From NCBI GenBank assembly GCA_024336345.1, contig JANFOG010000004.1, positions 2,542,001-2,606,000 of the forward strand: a DNA stretch of 64,000 nucleotides. Direction: 5' to 3'. The DNA comes from Mariannaea sp. PMI_226. Taxonomy: Eukaryota > Ascomycota > Sordariomycetes > Hypocreales > Nectriaceae. The notes under the pieces are model-generated. The model was not told the origin of the DNA. It did not search any database and saw only the letters and a list, made by a program, of their open reading frames with translations. The position numbers and the translations under genes were made by a program. Shown here one piece after another: positions 38,560 to 50,588 of this stretch (positions are counted from its first letter, which is position 1; each line of letters begins with the position of its first letter).

Positions 38560-41094
38560 TTATTTTCTCTCGAAGTGCTGTCTGCAATCCGCAGATAGCC
38601 GTGGAGAAATATCTAGCAGCTTCGCGCTTCCAGCACTGAAGTTGCGAACGTGACCCTTGCCCAGGTGGACGCTTCTAGCGCGCTGAACATCAGCAATATC
38701 TGATGACGGAGAGACAGGAGAGGTAGGAGAGTCACTGTCATTTTCGGAATCGATATCAAGAAGACCTTCCTGGCTTCTCATCGTCATTCTGTTGACCATT
38801 TGGGGCTGGGTACCAACTGCGCCCCACTTCATGTCCAAATCATCTTCGCTGCTAGGGAAGGTATCACTAGTTTCCCGTTTGCTAGAGGTTCTGGGGGCTG
38901 CAAGCTTGGAGAGATATTCGTCCTCCATAAGTTCCTCTCCAGTGCTGGTCGTAGGCGTATCAGAGACGCCCTGCTTGAGGCGGTTCGCACGGCGAAGGCT
39001 GTTGCGCATAGCAACTCGGCGTGCCTCTTTGTTGCCGGAAAGCCAAGATCCTTCGGAATCAATAGATGCCAACGAAACTGACATCTGAGCCTCAGGAGAT
39101 GGCGAGATGCACGCTCTCTCCACAGAAGATGGAGTACGTCGTACACCCTCAGCAGAAGAACGGCCCGGCGCTAAATCCAATTCCTTGGTCTTAAGCTGTG
39201 GAAGAGCAGGTACGGGTGGCTCGGGCTCCGGTGACTGTACACGGGACGCTGGTGGCGAAATGGGCAGCTCCGGAAGGTCTTCTCGGAAGCGAGATCGTGT
39301 TCGCTTCGGCACGCTATTCTTGCGTGCAAGGTAAATAGGGTAGTCGTCGCCTTCGAGTCGGGCCAAAGCTTGCGCTTGAGCTTGTGCCTTAGCTCGAACA
39401 GCGGCAGCAACAGCCTGCATTTCCTCTCGGGAAGTGTTGGAGAAAGACGACTGTTCTTCCTCAACCAGATCACGTTGGCGCTTGCTGCCAAACCTGAAGA
39501 GGGAGCGAAGGTTGAAGTGTGTACCCTTAGTGCTAGAACCTGAATCATGAGAATTTTTACGAGTTGGCTCCTCATGGATAGTATCGGGCGGTGGAGAAAC
39601 CATCTTGTCTCTCTCGGAGTGCAGAGTCGATCTTGATCGTGACCTGACAGATCTGAGAATACCAGCCAAACGGCCACTGTGCTGTGACGGTGGGTGGTCC
39701 TCGGACGGCCTGGTTATGAAAGAGTCGTCCCTTGGTGTGTCAATATCCATGGGGGAGGGCGGTTCCTGAACTGGCTTTTGTTCAGTTGATCTCTGTTCCA
39801 CAGACTTTTGTTCAATCGACTTTCGTTCGGTCGACTTTCGCTCAGTAGACTTTCGATCAGCAGATCTTCGCTCAGCAGATTTCCGCTCACTGGAACTCCG
39901 GTCATTGGAACGTCGCTCAAACGACCGTTGTTCGTCTGGGTTCCGTGCTGCAGGTTGCTCCTCAATAGGAGAAGAAGTGGAGGGGCGAAAAACCGTAAGT
40001 GGTGTTTTCGGAGACGGTTTAGTTGTATCGGTAACAACTTGCATTCGCTGAGACTCACTTGACTCCCTCCGCTTGGACGATGTAACAACTGTTGACGCGG
40101 GCTCAATCCCTAATCCAACGAGCTCTCGCCCCATCACACCTCGTTCAAGGTTTTCAGGAGGTGGAGTGCCTGTGTTCCTTGCCTCAAGCTCCTCAGCCCT
40201 CTGCTCCTCTGCTCGTTTTGCTAGCCGACGTTCCATTCGAGCCCGTTCCTTCTGTTTCTTCTTTTCTCGTCGTCGTTGATCTCTCTCCATCAGTTCTCGC
40301 AGGTCACTGGCGTCAAGATCATCCGCGAGTGAATCGATGCGCTTATGTGCCCTCATAGTCTCCTCAGGGATTGGTTCCTTGACCACAAGTTTACGCCTCT
40401 GGGTGGAAGTCTGGAGAGACGCTGCTGGAGGAGGAGGAGGGGACCACCTAGGGCCGCGTGTGTAGCGGAGAGTTGGTCGAGGTGCCAATGCATCAAGTGG
40501 TGATACCGTGAAGGCGCCAAGTTCCGAGTCGGATGAGAGGCTAGAGTGAAGTGAACCAGGGGAGGGAAGCGAAACGTCCGAGTTGCGAGTAGATCGGTGC
40601 CTCCCAAAAGGTGTATTCCCTCCCTTCTGGGTATCTTTCTTCATAGGACGTCCAGACGTCCATTGTTCGGCAGCAGGGCGGACTGGTTCAAAGTCAACCA
40701 TGGCCTTGATTTGGGCCTCTCTCTCTCTTCTTTCCTTTCTATCTTTCCTCTGCTTCGAGGATTTGTTGTTGGGATGAAGTGTGGGAGTGCGATCCCACAC
40801 ACCATCGTTGTCGGTCTCATGTTGAGCACGCGGGTTATTTCCTCGTGCGTTTCGATCACGCTTTCGTAGCAATGCACGTTCTCGATCCAAAGGGAGGGAA
40901 TCTTGCTGGCCTGGTTCGAAGCTGTAAGTGCGAGTAGGCTGGGCTGGTCGAGGCGGTTCGGTCCGTCGCTTCTTCTTGGAAACATGAGCGACATCGGTGG
41001 GAGATATCGGCGGACCACCGTCAGGGTCTGACTGGGCGGTGCCACTGCGAGGGCGCTTTCGAGCGCTTCGACGCCGAAATGGCCAAAGGGCCAT
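38560..41094 (-). CDS. large disordered protein of unknown function with pentapeptide repeats
   Basis: One exon of 844 residues, starting MALWPFRRRSARKRPRS (a basic, nuclear-localisation-like start) and ending HFERK. I recognise no catalytic or binding domain. It is rich in Ser, Arg, Glu and Pro and is probably mostly disordered. Visible features are a charged coiled-coil-like segment at about residues 270-310 (ERDQRRREKKKQKERARMER) and ten tandem pentapeptides of the form S-x-[E/D]-[R/Q]-[K/R] at residues 391-440 (39775-39924). An Ala-rich helix with AVAAAVRAKAQAQAQALARL is near residue 560. Many SP/TP and RxxS motifs suggest heavy phosphorylation. The long intact frame and its codon use make it a real gene. 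A nuclear or cytoskeletal scaffold role would be a guess. Confidence 0.85.
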   Translation of the reverse strand: MALWPFRRRSARKRPRSGTAQSDPDGGPPISPTDVAHVSKKKRRTEPPRPAQPTRTYSFEPGQQDSLPLDRERALLRKRDRNARGNNPRAQHETDNDGVWDRTPTLHPNNKSSKQRKDRKERREREAQIKAMVDFEPVRPAAEQWTSGRPMKKDTQKGGNTPFGRHRSTRNSDVSLPSPGSLHSSLSSDSELGAFTVSPLDALAPRPTLRYTRGPRWSPPPPPAASLQTSTQRRKLVVKEPIPEETMRAHKRIDSLADDLDASDLRELMERDQRRREKKKQKERARMERRLAKRAEEQRAEELEARNTGTPPPENLERGVMGRELVGLGIEPASTVVTSSKRRESSESQRMQVVTDTTKPSPKTPLTVFRPSTSSPIEEQPAARNPDEQRSFERRSNDRSSSERKSAERRSADRKSTERKSTERKSIEQKSVEQRSTEQKPVQEPPSPMDIDTPRDDSFITRPSEDHPPSQHSGRLAGILRSVRSRSRSTLHSERDKMVSPPPDTIHEEPTRKNSHDSGSSTKGTHFNLRSLFRFGSKRQRDLVEEEQSSFSNTSREEMQAVAAAVRAKAQAQAQALARLEGDDYPIYLARKNSVPKRTRSRFREDLPELPISPPASRVQSPEPEPPVPALPQLKTKELDLAPGRSSAEGVRRTPSSVERACISPSPEAQMSVSLASIDSEGSWLSGNKEARRVAMRNSLRRANRLKQGVSDTPTTSTGEELMEDEYLSKLAAPRTSSKRETSDTFPSSEDDLDMKWGAVGTQPQMVNRMTMRSQEGLLDIDSENDSDSPTSPVSPSSDIADVQRARSVHLGKGHVRNFSAGSAKLLDISPRLSADCRQHFERK
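39775..39924 (-). repeat. ten-copy pentapeptide (15-bp) coding repeat
   Basis: Within the 844-residue orphan gene the units SFERR, SNDRS, SSERK, SAERR, SADRK, STERK, STERK, SIEQK, SVEQR and STEQK follow without gaps. The DNA units are diverged, so the array is old enough to have been kept under protein-level selection or to have decayed. Confidence 0.85.
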
Positions 41095-44000
41095 GGCTCC
41101 GAACGTAGCTTCGCCAGATGGGAAACCTACTTGTGAGCCGCCTATCGGGTCGCCGAAATGTAAATGCTGTTGAAATTACGCAGGGCGTTCGAAAGCATCG
41201 TGAGCTTGTTTAAAACGATCAAACCAAGCTGTTCATAGAATCCGGAGTATGGCAAACTAGAATATGAATAGTTTTCAGGGCTGTTCAAACGGTTGCGAAC
41301 GTTGGGCGGAGTGTAAGTAAATTGGTTGGCCAGATATGGCGGGGCACAACGGCCGCGAGGCAGACAGCGCAGCTAGACAAAGAAAACAAGGCGCTCTGTC
41401 GAGGATCGTGATGATGATGATGAATCCGAAAGCAAGAAAATACGGGACAAACGACTGCAGTTTCAAGAGGAGTTGGTTGGTTGTAAAATATGTATGTAAG
41501 TGAGAGAGTGGGCGGGTGAGATGTAAGTACGCGGACGTGGGACGTGGGCGTGTGGTGCGTGGCGGGATGTGTGTGGTAAATGGAGAAAGCGCTCCTCAGG
41601 TCGGCATGCACAAGGGCAGGACCGCAGGTGTGCAGACAGACTCCAGGGGGGTGGGTTGAGACAAATTTTCAAGGAAACGACATGGGTGAGGGAATGCACC
41701 TCTGCCAGAGCAGTGAATGACAATGACAGCACGAGCAGGGGGATGGGGATGTTCTTGGAGGGGGGAAGAGGACAAAGCAGGCATGCCAGACGCCAGACGC
41801 CAGGCTCAGTCCAGTATCAGACGGGTAACACGGGAGGGATGTGCTTCTAATGAACAAAAGAAAAGGCCTGGAAAAGTTGGACATGTCAGGCTTCTCAGGG
41901 CTTCGGTACAGTCACAGGCCCGAGCGCTAGGCTCGAGTTCAGGTGTGGGCTACAGGACAGGAGGGAGTGTGTGGCTCTGGGATCCTGCCGGCTTGTGGAT
42001 TCCATGCCAGGTTCCTTCTTTCCTAGGCGTCTTTATTTTTACTTCTCGGCGGTCCCTTTTTTTTTTTAGGCCGTATATAAAGAGCCCGTCCAGGGCCCGG
42101 GGAATGCCCCAGAAATCCTCCAAAGTGTCCCAGATCCCCGTTTAGTGGCGGTCGTGGGTGTGATGGGTTGGGTGGCGCTGGCCCAGGGTCCCGCCTCCAT
42201 GGCTCCTTTCTTAGTGTCCTGCCCCATCCCACTGACTGTTGTCTGCTCTCTGTCGGGTTTGTTAGTCGGTGGAGCAGGGGGAGGGGGGAAGTCCAGTATA
42301 AGGCGCAAGGGGGGCGATGTAGCAGTACGGCCCCACCCGGCACAGAGAATGAGGTTCTGACATTGGAGCCGTACCGGTACTTGCCTTCCCTATCTCTGTT
42401 TTTCTCTTTTCCTTTTTGTTTTTTTTTTTTGGTTTCTTTTTTCAATGCCCAAGGCAGTGAGGTGAGCTCTAGCGAGGATAGATTTTTATGGGCATGTAGT
42501 GGAGATACGGGGCCAGACAGTGCACCCAGAACAGTGCAAAAGGTCCGCTAGATACTGGATGCATTGATGAATGCTTCTGGTTGATGTTTAATGGACTATT
42601 AATTACTCCGTCAATTAATTACTGATGCGGGCTGGGCAGAAGACAGCGGACGGGCAGCAAGCGGGCTGGCTGAAGGTGGATCCTGTCCAAGCTCTTGAAT
42701 GATGGGAGAATGAATGATTAGGCGAGCGAAGCTCAGCACCATACCATGTGTTTCTCCTCGCTCTTCTCCAAAGAACACAGAAGTGTTCTAGGCTGTTCTT
42801 GTCCCTAATGGTGAGTCAATGATTCAGTCAATCATACTCCGTACATAGCGTCATGCTGAGGGGAAACAAAGAATGAATGCTCCCCAGTGTCGTTCCGTTG
42901 AGCCAACAATGGTAGGTCTTCGTTCCACCTCCCGGCGAGGCAACCAGGACCAAAGTATTCCACTACGTAAGTTCATCGCGTATGGCTCTGGGGCATCCTA
43001 TCAGCTTTGTTGCTGCCCTCTCCAAGCCCAAAATTTCGTAAGCCATTATTTCTTTAAATTGCAACCTGGCAAACATGCTTGCGCTGACTCCCATGCAGCA
43101 GCACTGCAACTCATCAACCTTCGTTTGGTTTTGGTGAGAGTGGGCCGTGTCACCAAAGGCTCCCCCATCCCCCGACGACAACGCTGATATGCAGGAAAAG
43201 GCGCCGCCACGACCGAGCGAGGCACCCACGAGAGCTCCATGACCATTTATTAATTTCTTGATTGGTTCATGGAGCTATGATGAGAGAAAATTGGCTGGTT
43301 CTAGCCAAGAAATTAGAGCTATGGTCGTCCATTCAGATGACCATGGTGAAAGGGGCGGAAGAATGCACGTGCTTAGCCTCACCCGTAGACATCATCATTG
43401 AGTCCAGCTTGCGTACCTATGACAGTCGGTGCAATTTCAAGCATGGCCAGTTTGTAGATCCTGGTTAGGCTACGTCGTGTCTTCGTCAAAATGCAATGGA
43501 CTGTTGCCAATTTCCTCACCTCCAGTCATTCCACTCTTTTTCTGCAATGTTCATCTCCCTTGCCCAGCAGTACGGGGACGTGCGGAACAGGGCCCCAAAG
43601 GGCGGGCTGGAAGAAAGACACCTCTTAGCTAGCAACTGGCGACTATGCGCTTCACTGCAATCTTTTTGTCTTGTGAAAGTGCTGACCTAAATCGATTTTC
43701 CTATCTGAGTGCATATCCGGTCGATCTTCTCAAACCACCGACCTATCGTATGTATTATCGGCCCTCCACCAGCTGCTAAGAATATATCACGCTTAGACCC
43801 GAATCAACATGTCGAAGTCCCTTGGTCCCAGCTAGTGACTGTACTATTGGTGATGTCCAGCGGGAGACCAGGTTTATTCGCACTCTTTGTCTGTGATGAC
43901 TTCCCGCCTCCGATTGACAAGTTACGACACAGCCCCGGACAAGCCCATCACTGGCCCTGTCCAGGTTGCACTACTTCTTACTAGGCCTCTAGGGTGACTT

Positions 44001-47000
44001 ATGGTCGTCGTATCAAGCAACGGTGGCGGCCGTGCTTGGCTGGGCTTTTGAATGTTGCGGCAAAATCATCAAGTGGCTGATGAGCTCGTTACGAAGTACG
44101 AAGTGCCAAGTAACCAGAGGGAAGCGATAGTATGGAAGGCAACGAGGAGCACACCTGATTAAGCATAAACGCATCCCAACTGGGCATCGTCTAGATCATT
44201 CCTACTCGTATTCAGAGCGTTGCGCCGCCTTGTGTTTTTTCCCAAACATACGAACCATGTATGAAGTACTCGGCTAAAACGACCAGGTAGGTACCTTGGG
44301 TATGTCTGACGTCAAAATACCATCGATTCCTTGGCTCGCCTATTGTATCCATACAACAGCACCAACCTGTATTCAAAAATCAAGTCAAAAACCCCGTATG
44401 TGCGATAGCGTCACAATCGCAATGATCGTTCATCCTGACTTGCCATCCAATTTCCAATGCATTTGGGCGTGCAGACTCTCCATCTCCAAAATCGGCTGGT
44501 TACATAGCGTAGACTTGGATAGGCAGCACGTTCATTCGCTGATATTTGATAGTCTATGATGAAACACGATTTGACTGTGACACAAGACCTCCAGGCCTCC
44601 CAAGACTGCCACCCGCTCCCACACACCGTCAGCTAGTAGGAGGGCCACGAGGCCATTGCTCTCTGGGGTCCAACTACTACTATGTCCTAATGGATGGTTG
44701 TTCACCGATTTCTTGCCACCTACAAGCCACAATTGGAAACTTTCTACCTCAGCGTAAGAGTCGCCCATCGGTCTCGATCGGCTTGTTCCAAAAGTCATGC
44801 AGCGTTCCGAACTACGTGACTCGCACTCCATCCCTTCTCGGCGCTTGGGAAAAGGCTTCCGACACTCTTGGTGCTTTTGAAGTTGTGCAGTGCATTTAGC
44901 TGGCCACGCCTCCGATCTGCGCTTCTGGCACATTCTTGCTTTTTTTTTTATTCGCCTCGCTAGGGAGTTACATCGCTTTCCCATTATAGGCAGTGCTGAT
45001 GATGGGGAAACGAACGGGCTGTGAGTTGCTCGTGGCTAGATTCAGATCCTGCCTGTCGGATAAGATTCAAACCCATTGAGCCCGTATACAATAATCTAAG
45101 GGCATGAAAACTTTGAGTATGCCTATTTTTCTTTTTATCCTCCGTTGTACATTGTCTTTGAGACTTGATCAATTCCTGACTGGTGAGCTGCGTCTGCACT
45201 TCTTTTCTGAAAAAGCAAGCAAACCACCACCAAAGCAGCAACAGCAGCACCCTCAGCGGCAGCATGAAGGCGCAGCAATCAGACGAAACACACCAAAAGC
45301 GAGAGTAAAGCGGTGGAGTTGACATGTCAAGCCACCTCCCTCGTTCTTTGAATGCTGACTCGATAGTTATGAGTATCTGTACCTCCAAACCATCAATCTA
45401 TCTCTCCGAAAAGTACTAGTACTTTGTATCTCGCATAAGGCCCATCGCATCTTGCGCCCGCCCCTGCTAACAGACTTCGTATCGTTGTCCTCAAGCAAGG
45501 TACCGGGGGACCCGCATCTCAACTTTTTTTGGGGCCTTTTGGTCGAGTATGGACAGGTTCTTCGTATTCATCCACGTCGTCACCAGAGCGATCGACTCCA
45601 TGTTCTTTCCGTTTTTTTTGTTATAGTAGTTGCGAGCCGACCGTTTCAATGTCCAAATCCAATACTACCGACCGAGGAAAGGGTTGGTCTCGTGGCAAGA
45701 ATCTCACCATGTTGCGGGTTGGACTGACAGCCATACGACACCACAATTGCCATCGCAGGACCACTAAGAGACTAGGCAGGTCGGGATGATGGATGTCATC
45801 CACTCAGAGCGGTAAGGCCCCTTCGTGGAAGGGGTGGGGGGACCAGGCCGGCCAGCAAGGGCCAGCAAAGCCAGCAAAGCCAAGTATAACGTGACACCAG
45901 GGTAAACCGGGCCAGGTCCAGTAATTCCCATTATATCAGCCTTCCATATTCACTCTTTCTTTTCTCGTGATAGTTCGTACCCCATTGGATTCTGTGTCGT
46001 CATACGCATGGGCCCCAAAGTACTATAGCAATGCCGAGTTCGTCCTGTCTCAATGGCGATCCCGAGCCAAGTCCAACGGCACAGTGAGCTTGCTCTACCT
46101 CCCTATGCAGGGGCACTTCTCCGGGCCCCGTTTGTGTCCTTTCTGGCGTCTCTGGCCGCTCTGAGAATGCGGAAAAGTGGAAACCGGCTCCATGAGTTAC
46201 TTTATAGGCATGAGTGTGTAAGCAGTCGCACAATCGAGCTGTCATGCATGGCCAATGCCACGGCCCATGGCATGTCGTCGAAGTGGCTCTGCTTGAGACG
46301 CCGCGCCAGGCTACTCGGTGGTTGCTGCTCTATAGCCGAGCCGCGAAGTACTCAGTAGAGAGTAGTGACAGCGAATTAGAGGTCAGGGAATACGTTTTGA
46401 AGCGCCTCACAGAACAGACTTCATCCAAACCACGGTTGGCTAAATGGAATAAGTTGTGGTTAGTTCCCTGTCCCTTTCGAAAGAAAATTTACGCCTTGTC
46501 CTGAGTTGCGGATGATTTATCCAGTTTTTCAGCACGGGATGTGCCTCAAGGGTTGCCCAAAACTTCAGCCCACTAGAATTTCCTGCTCTCTCCCAATCAA
46601 CGCTTGAGCCAGTGTCTCCAACAGGAGGGATGGCTTGGAGGCTTGTCTCAAACCAAAGTCCGGTACAGGGCCTGATTCAGAATGTCCACGCAATGCTTCA
46701 CAATCGCTAGTGGACGCCGGCCAACAAAGGGACCCGGTCTTAAAGTGAAGACGCTCTTCCGATACCGTTTGGTGCCTATTGATGCGTACCTCAGATAGCG
46801 CTAAATGCCAATGGCTCCATGAAAATGCACTGTAGCATCGAGTACACTTCCGTAATCACAGCAGAATCTTTCGATGCAACTCGCAGCTCTATGCACATGT
46901 ATGTCACCCACCTCATGCACGAGTCGAGTGCGTGGAGGGAGGGGCCCTCAATTTTCCCCTGAAGCCAGCATCACCTTACAATAGAGCTACTCTGGGCTGC

Positions 47001-48818
47001 GTCTGTGGTAACTCATGATTGCTCTGTCAAGCTCGGGTATGACCGACAACGGTTTCCCTACTTGGCCCCCAGATACCTCAATGCACCCCTCCCACAGCCA
47101 ACTGATTTTGTTCTCGGGGTTGGCTGTTGCTGCTGTCACCCGTCCAACAAGCCAACGATTTTGTATTTGTTATGAAAGAAAAAAACATTCCCCTTTTGTT
47201 TCTGGTTGGATCTTCCACGTTGATTCTATACTAGGGTTTTGATGAATCAATGCTGACCCTTGGTTTCATCTTGGGTAAACTTTTTTTTGGGGGCTCAGAG
47301 CGGGCCAATAGATGGGAATGTTTCAACACCCCTGAGCGTCAGGCTAATGTTTGGAACAGCCTATGGTCTTGAATTTGCCGGGGCATGTGGGATAACTAAT
47401 TACTTAGTTTTGCTTTTGTTCGAGAATCGAGCGCCCCTCATCGAAAATCTCTGAAGACCGGGGAAAGGGGATGAGTTTACCGTTCTTGGTTGCCGTCGTT
47501 GCCGTCGTTTGCCCCCAAAATCAGGACGAATCGAGGGTGGAACGTTTTGAGATTGACCGAGTGGGTTGGTAAGCCTACATCTGCGTTGGTGGAAGTGTAA
47601 CTTCATCACACTCAAGTAATGAGGCTATGTCAACAGCTCTGGCGGTTGAGGATTCCGTCCTGTAGGATCATCGCACCCACTCCTGTGCATGCTCCAGGGC
47701 TGGGATCATGAGAATAGTAATGGATACCAGGAGTTCAGCACTGATCCCAGGGATGATTGAGTTCAGTGACAGACCGTTACATCTCCACAGAAGTAAGCTA
47801 TCTGTCCCGTAGCTTCATGCAGTACAGATGAAAAGAGAGCCAATGAAGAGAAGTGGACACAAGCTGCGATGCACCAATCTTGACTTCATCTAAGCATCAC
47901 CAATGGCACTTGATGAAACTCCCCTGTCTTAGGATGACGATATATTGTTGCTACAGCGAGCGGGCACATAAGCATGGCTTGCCTGATCATATTCCACTTT
48001 GGATGTGGTAAGGTAGCACGATTGCCGAGCTTTCATATGGCGCCCCCATGTCTCAGCGGTCATATACTACGGTAACAATATAATGTGGCCTACTTGGCCT
48101 ACCTCGGAAATTAGAAAAGCCTGATACTTTGTCGTGGTTAAGCCATATCAAGGAGAATAGCCCCATTCAATACCAAAAGCCAGGCCTTCAAATATTATCA
48201 TCTGGAGGCCGCAAGTTCAGGCTCGAAAAACAAAGTCAATCGCTTGTGATGTACCATGGCACGACACTACGCACGTGTGAATGTCATACTACAGACTTTT
48301 CAGATATACCACGCCTTGTCAATTGTGCTTGCTGCGAACCAAGAGCGAACAGCCGTTGCACCGCATGTTATAATAACACATGAGTGTTGGCTCTGCGTCG
48401 TGGCATCTCTGTTGTGGGTTTACACCAGGAACACATTGGGATGGAAATGGATCCAATAGCCGTGCGCTATCAAAGGAATAAAACTTAGGACCATCCTAGC
48501 TATATAAATAAAGAACATTACTGGACCAATTAGCCATATATACGGCGCCATGGACTGGCACAATACCAATCAGTAGATGCTTCTATCCATAAAGCGAGCC
48601 CGCTAGGTTGCTGGGATGTGTGTGTTGTCTATCACGTGACTTCCATGTAGTGCTGTCGGGGAGAAGCTACAAGTTTCCACAGCAACGCGACTCTCATGTT
48701 GACAGCCCACCTTCTTCGCCAGCAAATCGCGAGTCCAAGCAATTGAGAGTGAGAAGCACAGCGAATTGAGCACAATATTTCGGTAAATTCGATCAAAGGC
48801 GCCAAAAAACCATCCAAC
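41095..48818. other. 7.7 kb divergent interval without a supportable gene
   Basis: The interval lies between the start of the orphan gene (minus) and NUF2 (plus). All frames in it are under about 150 codons, mostly start at non-ATG codons and join to nothing by splice signals. Base composition is ordinary (no AT-rich block as RIP would give) and I see no terminal repeats or transposase/reverse-transcriptase motifs. Notable spots are a strongly pyrimidine-rich block at about 42382-42443 followed by an ATG, GCCAGCAAA-type repeats at about 45850-45885, and TACTCCGTA words near 42600-42845. It may contain non-coding transcripts or long regulatory DNA. Confidence 0.55.
45850..45885. repeat. short GCCAGCAAA-type tandem repeat
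   Basis: GGCCGGCCAGCAAGG is followed by GCCAGCAAA, GCCAGCAAA and GCCAAG, about three to four imperfect copies of a 9-10 bp unit in the gene-free interval. Confidence 0.5.
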
Positions 48819-50266
48819 ATGTCGTATAATCCTCGAATGAGCATTATCCCCACCTCCCAGCAGCAGTCTCGCTCGCGGAAAAAAGAGGAGGAGGCCGATG
48901 CCTTCATGCGCCTCCCCGATCGTGAGATCGTGGGGTGCATCACTGATATTGGCATCAATTTCACCGTTGCAGACCTTCAGAAACCAAATCCCGCACATGT
49001 TCAGCAGATTTTTGAGTGGTTTGCCGAGCTACTCCTCAATGCGACGCGTGACACCGTTGAGCCCCCGATGCAGGCCGCAGCGGATGATATCTGCGGCGAG
49101 TACGCAGAAGTTATCCCCGCCGACACGCGCAACCTGATGGGCTTCTATGTTTCGCTGCGTAGACTACTGTTTGAGTGTGGCATCATGGATTTCAGCTTCA
49201 ATGATCTTTACAAGCCGACATACGAGCGTCTTGTGAAAATCTTCAGCTACCTCATCAACTTTGTGCGCTTTCGCGAGTCTCAGACGAGCGTCATCGACGA
49301 ACACTACAACAAATCCGAGTCTGCCAAGACCCGAATCGAGACACTTTACAACGAAAATCAAGAGAACGAGGCACGACTAGATGAGATGCGACATAATCGC
49401 AAAGCTATGGAGGCTCAGGTCCGAGAAAAGGCGATGCGCAACGAGGAGCTCAAGAGGAGACTATTGGAGCTGCGAAGGAATCAAGAAAAGGTTGCAACGC
49501 GTCTCGAGGAAGCGAAACAGCAGAAGGGCGAGCTTACCAGCCTACTCGAGCAAAGGGCACAAGAAAAGATTACTCTCAAGCAAGAGAGTACAAAACTACG
49601 ACCATATGTGCTTCAGAGCCCCTCGGCTCTTCAAAACAACCTAGCAGAACTTCGAGAAATTCTGAACAACGACAAATCGCATATCGATGCTCTAGATCGA
49701 CGGACAAGAGCTCTCCAAACCTCGACAGACTCCTTTTCCGTGGTGTCGACAGACGTTGCTTCATGTATCAAAATTCTTGAAGAGGTTGCCACGGAGTTGT
49801 CGAAGGAGGAGGAGGAGTTGGCCCGCAATGCAAAGCAACGTGATGCTCTCTCAGAGCGCGGCAACAACGCACGAGAGGTGGAGCGAACGGAGGCGATGCT
49901 GAAACGACAGCTCAGCAAATGGACAGGACGAACCGAGAAGCTCCGTGAGACAAGCAAACAGAAAGCTGAAGAATCCAAGGAGAAGATGCGTGAGCTACAA
50001 GCGGAGCACAAGCGTCTACAGGCAGAGCACTTGGAGAAGGGCAAGGAGATGGAGATCCGTCGTGTGAGGATTGAGCAGACTGAGAAAAAGGTCGGTTTTC
50101 AAATCTCTAGGTTCTGTTGCTGGATGCCCTTTTTTGCTAACTTTAATAGATGCTCGACCTCAAGGAGAACATCGAAAACGAGGTCCATATGGCTCATGAT
50201 GAGTACCTCAAGATGGAGGCTCACATTAAGCTGTATATCACAGAAATGGAGCAAGCTATTGCATAG
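48819..50266 (+). CDS. NUF2: kinetochore protein Nuf2
   Basis: Nuf2 is a subunit of the Ndc80 complex, which joins kinetochores to spindle microtubules. Exons are 48819-50090 and 50150-50266, giving 462 residues. The N-terminal calponin-homology-like domain covers about residues 28-150, with [36 protein letters not shown] and [20 protein letters not shown]. The rest (about 160-455) is coiled coil built of Glu/Lys/Arg/Leu heptads for pairing with Ndc80 and Spc24/25. The last exon, reached by a GTCGGT donor and a TTTAATAG acceptor, supplies the tail [20 protein letters not shown] and is needed to avoid a frame of unrelated sequence. The length matches fungal Nuf2. Confidence 0.95.
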
Positions 50267-50588
50267 ACGTTAATCTTTGGCATATTGCAAATATGTACAT
50301 CCCTTGCATGGTTTTTTTCTTTTTTGCTTCGGGCCTGGGACGGAGTTTGGCGGGCCTTATGGAATATGGAGATACCACATCAATGATTTTGGCGTTGGCG
50401 ACGGTTCAGACGAGATCCTGTAGCATCTTTGTTTCAACAGGGAGGCTCTACGTAGAATGAATAACGATGATGAGACAACAATTTTTGAATTTGATTTCTT
50501 AGTCCGCTCCTCGCTTTGAGAACTGCATGAGCAAGTGTGTCTTTAATTTTTGCAGGCAAATATCTATGGTTATCATTATCGAAGCAAG
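50267..50588. other. intergenic, convergent 3' ends
   Basis: No gene; 3' flanks of NUF2 and the next minus-strand gene. Confidence 0.6.

Noticed and set aside
46053..46504. short frames in the gene-free interval as candidate small genes
   Set aside because: Start context, codon use and splice signals are all unconvincing and overlapping frames in several phases are equally open.
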